Source: Aquificota bacterium (GTDB lineage Bacteria; Aquificota; Aquificia; Aquificales; Aquificaceae). Taken from it: a stretch of 12,499 nucleotides of DNA. A model generated the notes under the pieces. That model was not told the origin of the DNA. It saw only the letters and a list, made by a program, of their open reading frames with translations, and did not search any database. Numbering within the stretch: position 1 is the first letter of the stretch; each line of letters begins with the position of its first letter. The DNA lies in assembly GCA_024280065.1 (NCBI GenBank), contig JAJRQX010000005.1, positions 1 through 12,499 of the forward strand, read 5' to 3'. The position numbers and the translations under genes are program-made. Positions 7,879-12,499 of this stretch are shown here, one piece after another.

Positions 7879-9826
7879 TACGGGCGGGACATTCACCGAC
7901 TTCGTCTACCTTGATGGGAGGGAGTGGAAGGTCCTTAAGGTCCCTTCCACACCCCAAAACCCGGCGGAGGCGGTCCTTAAAGGTCTTTCCATGATAGGCG
8001 GATCTGGCAGGAGGATAGTCCACGGGACAACGGTCGCCACAAACACCCTCCTTGAAAGGAAGGGAGCCAGAGTAGCCCTCATAACCAACAGGGGTTTTGA
8101 GGACGTGATAGAGATAGGCAGGCAGACGAGGGATAGGCTCTACGACCTAAGATACAGGAGGGAGGAACCTCTTGTTCCGAGGGAGCTCAGGTTCGGTATA
8201 AGGGGCAGGCTGGATAAAAAGGGGAACGTCCTTGAAGGCCTTGACCTTGAAGAGCTTGAAAAACTGACGGAGAAGCTCAAAAACCTCGGTGTTGAGGCGG
8301 TCGCTGTCTGCCTTCTTCACTCATACGCTAATCCAGAGCACGAAAAGAAGGTGGGTGAGCTCATCAGAAGGCTTGGCGTACACGTCTCCCTATCCCATGA
8401 GATACTCCCTGAGTTCAGGGAGTTTGAGAGGATGTCAACCACCGTTGTGAACGCCTATGTATCACCCAAGATGGAGGGCTACATCTCCCACCTTGAGGGA
8501 AAGCTTCCAAAGGGTGACACACTCAGGGTCATGCAGTCAAGCGGTGGTATAGTATCACCTGAAGTTGTAAAACGTCAAGCGGTCAGGACCATACTCTCCG
8601 GACCGGCGGGGGGTGTGATAGGGGCCACCTATGTGGCAAAGAAGGCAGGTATAGAGAAGATAATCACCTTCGACATGGGAGGTACCTCAACGGACGTCTC
8701 CCTTGTGGACGGTAGGCCGGGGATAACAACCGAGGCGAGGATAGGGGGAGTGCCGATCAGGGTCCCGATGGTTGAGGTCCACACCATAGGTGCCGGCGGA
8801 GGTTCGGTAGCCTACGTGGACGAGGGAGGTGTCCTCAGGGTGGGACCCAAGAGTGCGGGAGCGGACCCAGGACCCGTGTGCTACGGTAAGGGTGAGGAGA
8901 TAACCGTCACGGACGCAAACCTCTTCACGGGAAAGCTTGTGCCGGAATACTTCCTCGGCGGGAATATGAGGATACACCCCGAGAGGGTAAGGCCCTTCAT
9001 GGAAGATCTTGCCGGTATGCTCTCGGCGGATCCTTACGAGGTGGCGGAGGCTGTCATCAGGATTGTTGAGTCCAACATGGAGAGGGCCTTGAGAAAGGTG
9101 TCAGTTGAGAGGGGCTATGACCCGAGGGAGTTTACCCTTGTGAGCTTCGGAGGCGCGGGCGGTCTTCATGCGGTATCACTCGCCAGGTCCCTCGGGATAC
9201 CGAAGGTCCTGATCCCCAAAAACCCCGGGATACTCTCCGCAGTGGGTTTGGTGGTAGCGGACGTGGTGAAGGACTACTCAAAAACTGTGATGGTGACAGG
9301 TTCAGAGGTCAACTACGGGACGTTAAGAGACATGTTCCAGCCACTCATAAGCAGAGCCATTGAGGAGATGAGGGAGGAGGGCTTTAAGGAGGACGAGATC
9401 TTGCTGGACCTGTTTCTTGATATGAGATACAGAGGTCAGTCCTATGAGCTTATGGTCCCTTTTTCGGAGGACTACGAGGAGAACTTTCACAGGGAGCACG
9501 AGAGAGCTTACGGATACAGACACTCCACCGAGGGGGAGATAGTGAACCTCAGGGTGAGGGCAGTAGGAAGTACACCCAAGCCTGAACTGCCTTTCTTCAA
9601 GGAGAAGGCAAGGGAGGACCCGTCAGGAGCTCTCCTAGGCGAGAGAGAGGTCTTCCTTGAGGGTAAGTGGGTGAAGGCAGGGGTTTACGAGAGGGAGAGG
9701 CTCCTATGGGGCAACGTGGTTGAAGGTCCGGCTGTAGTTGTTGAATACTCCTCAACTACCTTCATACCACCTCATGCTGTGGCAGTGGTGGACAGGTTCG
9801 GGAACCTCATCGTGGAGGTAAACTAA
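7862..9826 (+). CDS. hydantoinase/oxoprolinase family protein, HyuA-type (A subunit)
   Basis: A 654-residue protein of the HyuA family (N-methylhydantoinase A, 5-oxoprolinase N-terminal half, acetone carboxylase beta). These use ATP to activate an amide or carbonyl substrate in an actin-like fold. Seen: the phosphate-1 loop [10 protein letters not shown] (4-13), [46 protein letters not shown], the QSSGG and LSGPAGG motifs, the second phosphate loop [40 protein letters not shown] and the C-terminal PGILSAVGL segment. Length and motifs are complete. The obligate partner HyuB normally lies directly downstream; here uvrB follows after 7 bp, and no HyuB is in the window, so the partner is either encoded elsewhere or absent. 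The substrate cannot be told from sequence. Confidence 0.93.
   Translation: MIVGVDTGGTFTDFVYLDGREWKVLKVPSTPQNPAEAVLKGLSMIGGSGRRIVHGTTVATNTLLERKGARVALITNRGFEDVIEIGRQTRDRLYDLRYRREEPLVPRELRFGIRGRLDKKGNVLEGLDLEELEKLTEKLKNLGVEAVAVCLLHSYANPEHEKKVGELIRRLGVHVSLSHEILPEFREFERMSTTVVNAYVSPKMEGYISHLEGKLPKGDTLRVMQSSGGIVSPEVVKRQAVRTILSGPAGGVIGATYVAKKAGIEKIITFDMGGTSTDVSLVDGRPGITTEARIGGVPIRVPMVEVHTIGAGGGSVAYVDEGGVLRVGPKSAGADPGPVCYGKGEEITVTDANLFTGKLVPEYFLGGNMRIHPERVRPFMEDLAGMLSADPYEVAEAVIRIVESNMERALRKVSVERGYDPREFTLVSFGGAGGLHAVSLARSLGIPKVLIPKNPGILSAVGLVVADVVKDYSKTVMVTGSEVNYGTLRDMFQPLISRAIEEMREEGFKEDEILLDLFLDMRYRGQSYELMVPFSEDYEENFHREHERAYGYRHSTEGEIVNLRVRAVGSTPKPELPFFKEKAREDPSGALLGEREVFLEGKWVKAGVYERERLLWGNVVEGPAVVVEYSSTTFIPPHAVAVVDRFGNLIVEVN
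9814..9819 (+). promoter_or_regulatory. distant Shine-Dalgarno-like site before uvrB
   Basis: GGAGGT inside the last codons of the hyuA-like gene, 14 nt before the uvrB ATG. The spacing is longer than the usual 5-9 nt, so initiation from it may be weak or rely on coupling to termination of the upstream gene. Confidence 0.35.
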
Positions 9827-9833
9827 TTATCTG

Positions 9834-11828
9834 ATGAAGGTAAAAGAGCAAGGCTTCAAGCTAATCACGGACCTAAAACCCGCAGGAGACCAGCCGAAGG
9901 CCATAGAACAGCTCCTTGAGAACTTGGAGAAAGGCGTAAAGGAGCAGGTCCTGCTCGGAGCAACGGGGACAGGGAAAACCTTCACCTTAGCTAACGTCAT
10001 AGCGAGGTGGAACAGGCCAACACTCGTTGTGGTTCACAACAAGATACTTGCAGCCCAGCTATACAGGGAGTTTAAGGAACTTTTCCCCGAGAACGCGGTG
10101 GAATACTTCATCTCCTACTACGACTATTACCAGCCAGAGGCCTACATACCCGAGAAGGACCTATACATAGAGAAGGATGCCAGCATAAACGAGGTCCTTG
10201 AAAGATACAGGCATTCCGCAACGATTTCGGTCCTTGAGAGGAGGGACGTAATAGTTGTGGCTTCCGTCTCATGCATATACGGCCTCGGGTCTCCAGAACA
10301 CTACCAGAGCCTTAAGGTTAGGTTCGTGAGGGGAGGGAGGATAAGTCTGACCAAGCTCCTCAGAAAGCTCGTTGAGATGGGATACGAGAGGAACGAGTAT
10401 GCATACAGGAGGGCCACCTTCTCCGTTAAGGGAGACGCCATAGAGATAATTCCATCAAACTCTGAGGACCAGATGGTTAGGGTTGAGCTATGGGACGACG
10501 AGGTGGAGAGAATACTGATAATGGATGCCCTCAACAGGCATATCATACAGGAGGTTGAGGAGTTCACCCTCTTTCCCGCATCCCACTATATAGCTCCGAG
10601 ACCCACGGTAGAGAAGGCTCTGGAGGAGATAGAGAAGGACCTCCGCGAGAGGGTGGAGTGGTTCAAGAGACAGGGAAGGGACGTTGAGGCCAGGAGGCTC
10701 TACCAAAGGACTATGCACGATATAGAGATGATAAGGGAGATAGGCCACTGCAAGGGTATAGAGAACTACTCAAGATACTTTGACGGTAGAAAGCCGGGAG
10801 AGCCGCCCTTCACCCTCCTTGACTACTTCCCTGAGGACTTCCTCCTTATAGTTGACGAGTCCCACATGACCATACCCCAGATAAGGGCTATGTACAACGG
10901 TGACAGATCAAGGAAGGAGAAGCTCGTTGAGTACGGGTGGCGTCTCCCGTCCGCCCTTGACAACAGGCCCCTCAAGTTTGAGGAGTTCCTTGAGAGGATA
11001 AACCAGGTCATATACGTCTCAGCGACTCCGGGAGAGTGGGAGCTTGAGAGGTCTAAGGGTCATGTGGTAGAGCAGATAGTCAGACCTACCGGCCTACTTG
11101 ACCCCGAGGTTGAGGTGAGGCCTACGAGGAACCAGCTTGAAGACCTGGTTAAGGAGATAAGGGAGAGGAAGAGAAGGGGGGAGAGGGCTCTGGTCCTCAC
11201 CATAACCAAGAGGCTCGCCGAGGAGGTCTCTGACTACCTTTTAGAGAGAAGGATAAAGGCCAAATACATGCACTCGGACCTTGACGCCATAGAGAGGGCG
11301 AAGATAGTGAAGGAGCTAAGAGAAGGAACCATAGACGTTATAGTCGGTGTTAACCTCCTGAGGGAAGGTCTTGACCTGCCCGAAGTGTCCTTGGTCGCCA
11401 TCCTTGAGGCGGACAAGGAAGGTTTTTTGAGGAGCTACACCTCCCTTATACAGACGATAGGAAGAGCCGCAAGGAACGTGAACGGCAAGGCCATACTGTA
11501 CGCGGACAGGATAACCGGGTCCATGAAGAGGGCGATAGAGGAAACCAACAGGAGAAGGGAGATCCAGAGGAGGTTCAACGAGGCCCACGGCATAACCCCG
11601 AGGAGCGTGGTGAAGCCCGTTAAGGACCTTCTCGCCCTTGAGGACCTGGACTTCGTCAAGCTCCCCGCGTCAATACCCAAGGATATAAACACGGAAGAAG
11701 ACCTCATCAGAAAGATAGACAGGCTTGAAAGGGAGATGTGGGAGGCCGCCAAGAACTGGGAGTTTGAGAAGGCTGCGAGGCTAAGGGACGAGATAAAGGA
11801 GCTCAAGAAACTGTTCAACCTGAACTGA
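9834..11828 (+). CDS. uvrB: excinuclease ABC subunit B
   Basis: UvrB is the damage-verifying, DEAD-like ATPase of bacterial nucleotide excision repair; it is loaded by UvrA and recruits UvrC. At 664 residues it is full length. Motifs: [17 protein letters not shown] at the N-terminus, Walker A GATGTGKT (42-49), the lesion-probing beta-hairpin [12 protein letters not shown] (95-106), the [11 protein letters not shown] block, Walker B with [17 protein letters not shown], motif [18 protein letters not shown], and motif [14 protein letters not shown]. The C-terminal UVR domain ([23 protein letters not shown]) that contacts UvrC is intact. It is the last gene of the plus-strand run, and its 3' end overlaps the convergent manC-type gene by 14 bp. 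No LexA-type operator is visible upstream. Confidence 0.98.
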   Translation: MKVKEQGFKLITDLKPAGDQPKAIEQLLENLEKGVKEQVLLGATGTGKTFTLANVIARWNRPTLVVVHNKILAAQLYREFKELFPENAVEYFISYYDYYQPEAYIPEKDLYIEKDASINEVLERYRHSATISVLERRDVIVVASVSCIYGLGSPEHYQSLKVRFVRGGRISLTKLLRKLVEMGYERNEYAYRRATFSVKGDAIEIIPSNSEDQMVRVELWDDEVERILIMDALNRHIIQEVEEFTLFPASHYIAPRPTVEKALEEIEKDLRERVEWFKRQGRDVEARRLYQRTMHDIEMIREIGHCKGIENYSRYFDGRKPGEPPFTLLDYFPEDFLLIVDESHMTIPQIRAMYNGDRSRKEKLVEYGWRLPSALDNRPLKFEEFLERINQVIYVSATPGEWELERSKGHVVEQIVRPTGLLDPEVEVRPTRNQLEDLVKEIRERKRRGERALVLTITKRLAEEVSDYLLERRIKAKYMHSDLDAIERAKIVKELREGTIDVIVGVNLLREGLDLPEVSLVAILEADKEGFLRSYTSLIQTIGRAARNVNGKAILYADRITGSMKRAIEETNRRREIQRRFNEAHGITPRSVVKPVKDLLALEDLDFVKLPASIPKDINTEEDLIRKIDRLEREMWEAAKNWEFEKAARLRDEIKELKKLFNLN

Positions 11829-12499
11829 GCAGAACCTCATCGTCCTCACCGAGATACTCGCCGCTCTGAACCTCTATCATCTCAAGGGGTATCCTACCAA
11901 CGTTCTCTATCCTGTAGGGCTGGGACCTCTTTATGAAGAAGCTCTCGTTCTCGTGGACGAAAAAGGTCCTGTCCTCCAGGGTGACCTTTGCCGTTCCCCT
12001 GAGGACTATCCAGTGCATCGTCCTGTGGTGGTGCATTCTCATGGGGAGTCCCTCCCCCGGTTTTACGATCACCTTCTTTATCCTGTAACCTTTCCCTTCA
12101 TCAAGCAGGACCGTCTTACCGAAGGGTGTGAATGTGGTAAGGGCCTCATACACCCTTCTGTCCTTTCTCTCCTTCAGTAGGGAGACCACCTGCCTTACCT
12201 TCTGGGCTTCTCCTTTGCCCATAACTAGGGTTGCGTCCTCGGAGTTTATTATCAGGCAGTCCTTAACACCTATGCAGGCAAGAAGCCTGCTCCCCTCGGA
12301 GAAGATGAGGGACCCCTCGGTGTCTATAGTGACCGTGCTTCCTATCCTGACGTTTCCGGCATCGTCCTTATCCATGTTCTCGTAGATAGCCTTCCAAGAA
12401 CCAACGTCGCTCCAGCCGGCGTTTAAGGGAACGACCGCAATGTTCTCGGTCTTCTCAAGGATGGCGTAATCAAAGGAGATGTCGGGGAGGTCAGGAAAC
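11815..12499 (-). CDS. mannose-1-phosphate guanylyltransferase / mannose-6-phosphate isomerase-type protein (partial, 5' end off window)
   Basis: The frame is open to the right edge, so the ATG at 12375 is internal, not the start. About 227 C-terminal residues are visible. The segment read from the edge, ending [20 protein letters not shown] then [10 protein letters not shown], is the end of the ManC/AlgA guanylyltransferase domain, which makes GDP-mannose. A beta-helix-like linker follows ([14 protein letters not shown] ... [10 protein letters not shown]), then the C-terminal cupin ([12 protein letters not shown] ... GTAKVTLED ... [17 protein letters not shown]). In active type II isomerases the cupin motif is QMHHHRAEHW and a later His is also a metal ligand; here these read [10 protein letters not shown] and QPYRIEN, so Gln is Arg, Glu is Met and His is Tyr. 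The C-terminus is also slightly short. The isomerase half may be inactive while the transferase half remains. It is convergent with uvrB, overlapping it by 14 bp. Confidence 0.9.
   Translation of the reverse strand, partial: FPDLPDISFDYAILEKTENIAVVPLNAGWSDVGSWKAIYENMDKDDAGNVRIGSTVTIDTEGSLIFSEGSRLLACIGVKDCLIINSEDATLVMGKGEAQKVRQVVSLLKERKDRRVYEALTTFTPFGKTVLLDEGKGYRIKKVIVKPGEGLPMRMHHHRTMHWIVLRGTAKVTLEDRTFFVHENESFFIKRSQPYRIENVGRIPLEMIEVQSGEYLGEDDEVLLSSG

Noticed and set aside
11815..12375. A free-standing 186-residue cupin protein starting at ATG 12375
   Set aside because: The frame continues upstream with the guanylyltransferase signature AGWSDVGSW, so this is the C-terminal part of a larger gene cut by the window edge.

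Overview
The window looks like a compact chromosomal segment from a thermophilic bacterium, most likely an Aquificales/Aquificota member. This rests on codon use (Arg almost always AGG/AGA, Ile often ATA), proteins rich in Lys, Glu and Arg, scrambled housekeeping gene order, and close resemblance of the conserved proteins to that group. No 16S or other taxonomic marker is present, so the assignment is inference. Intergenic sequence adds up to about 150 bp (45 + 22 + 56 + 18 + 2 + 7), so roughly 99% is coding. The longest gap is 56 bp. I see no rRNA, tRNA, CRISPR, insertion sequence or long repeat.

Layout from left to right. (1) Minus strand: the 5' part of miaB (tRNA methylthiotransferase, running off the left edge), preceded by a small membrane-anchored protein with a dual-specificity-phosphatase fold whose catalytic Cys is Ser. 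(2) Plus strand: an archease (tRNA-ligase cofactor family), convergent with (3) a minus-strand pair: a periplasmic PhnD-like binding protein, then a membrane PAS-GGDEF diguanylate cyclase, sharing an ATGA overlap. (4) Plus strand: fabZ, abutting stop-to-stop with (5) a minus-strand pair eno + ftsB/divIC-like, overlapping by 53 bp. (6) A plus-strand run dedA-like (YqaA/COG1238), arsA/GET3-like ATPase, a lone hydantoinase-A-type protein, and uvrB, nearly without gaps. (7) Minus strand: the 3' part of a manC/algA-type gene (mannose-1-phosphate guanylyltransferase/mannose-6-phosphate isomerase), entering from the right edge and overlapping the end of uvrB by 14 bp.

Most genes are housekeeping (tRNA modification, fatty acid synthesis, glycolysis, cell division, nucleotide excision repair, sugar-nucleotide supply). 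The accessory content is the PhnD-like/cyclase signalling pair, the Cys-less phosphatase-like protein, the ArsA-HyuA run and a ManC whose isomerase cupin has lost most predicted metal ligands. A second theme is expression architecture. Three divergent gene pairs are separated by only 22, 56 and 18 bp, and a -10-like hexamer sits 6-10 nt before nearly every operon-leading start codon with no Shine-Dalgarno sequence, which predicts leaderless or near-leaderless mRNAs. The three convergent junctions have no gap at all and so no room for a dedicated intergenic terminator.
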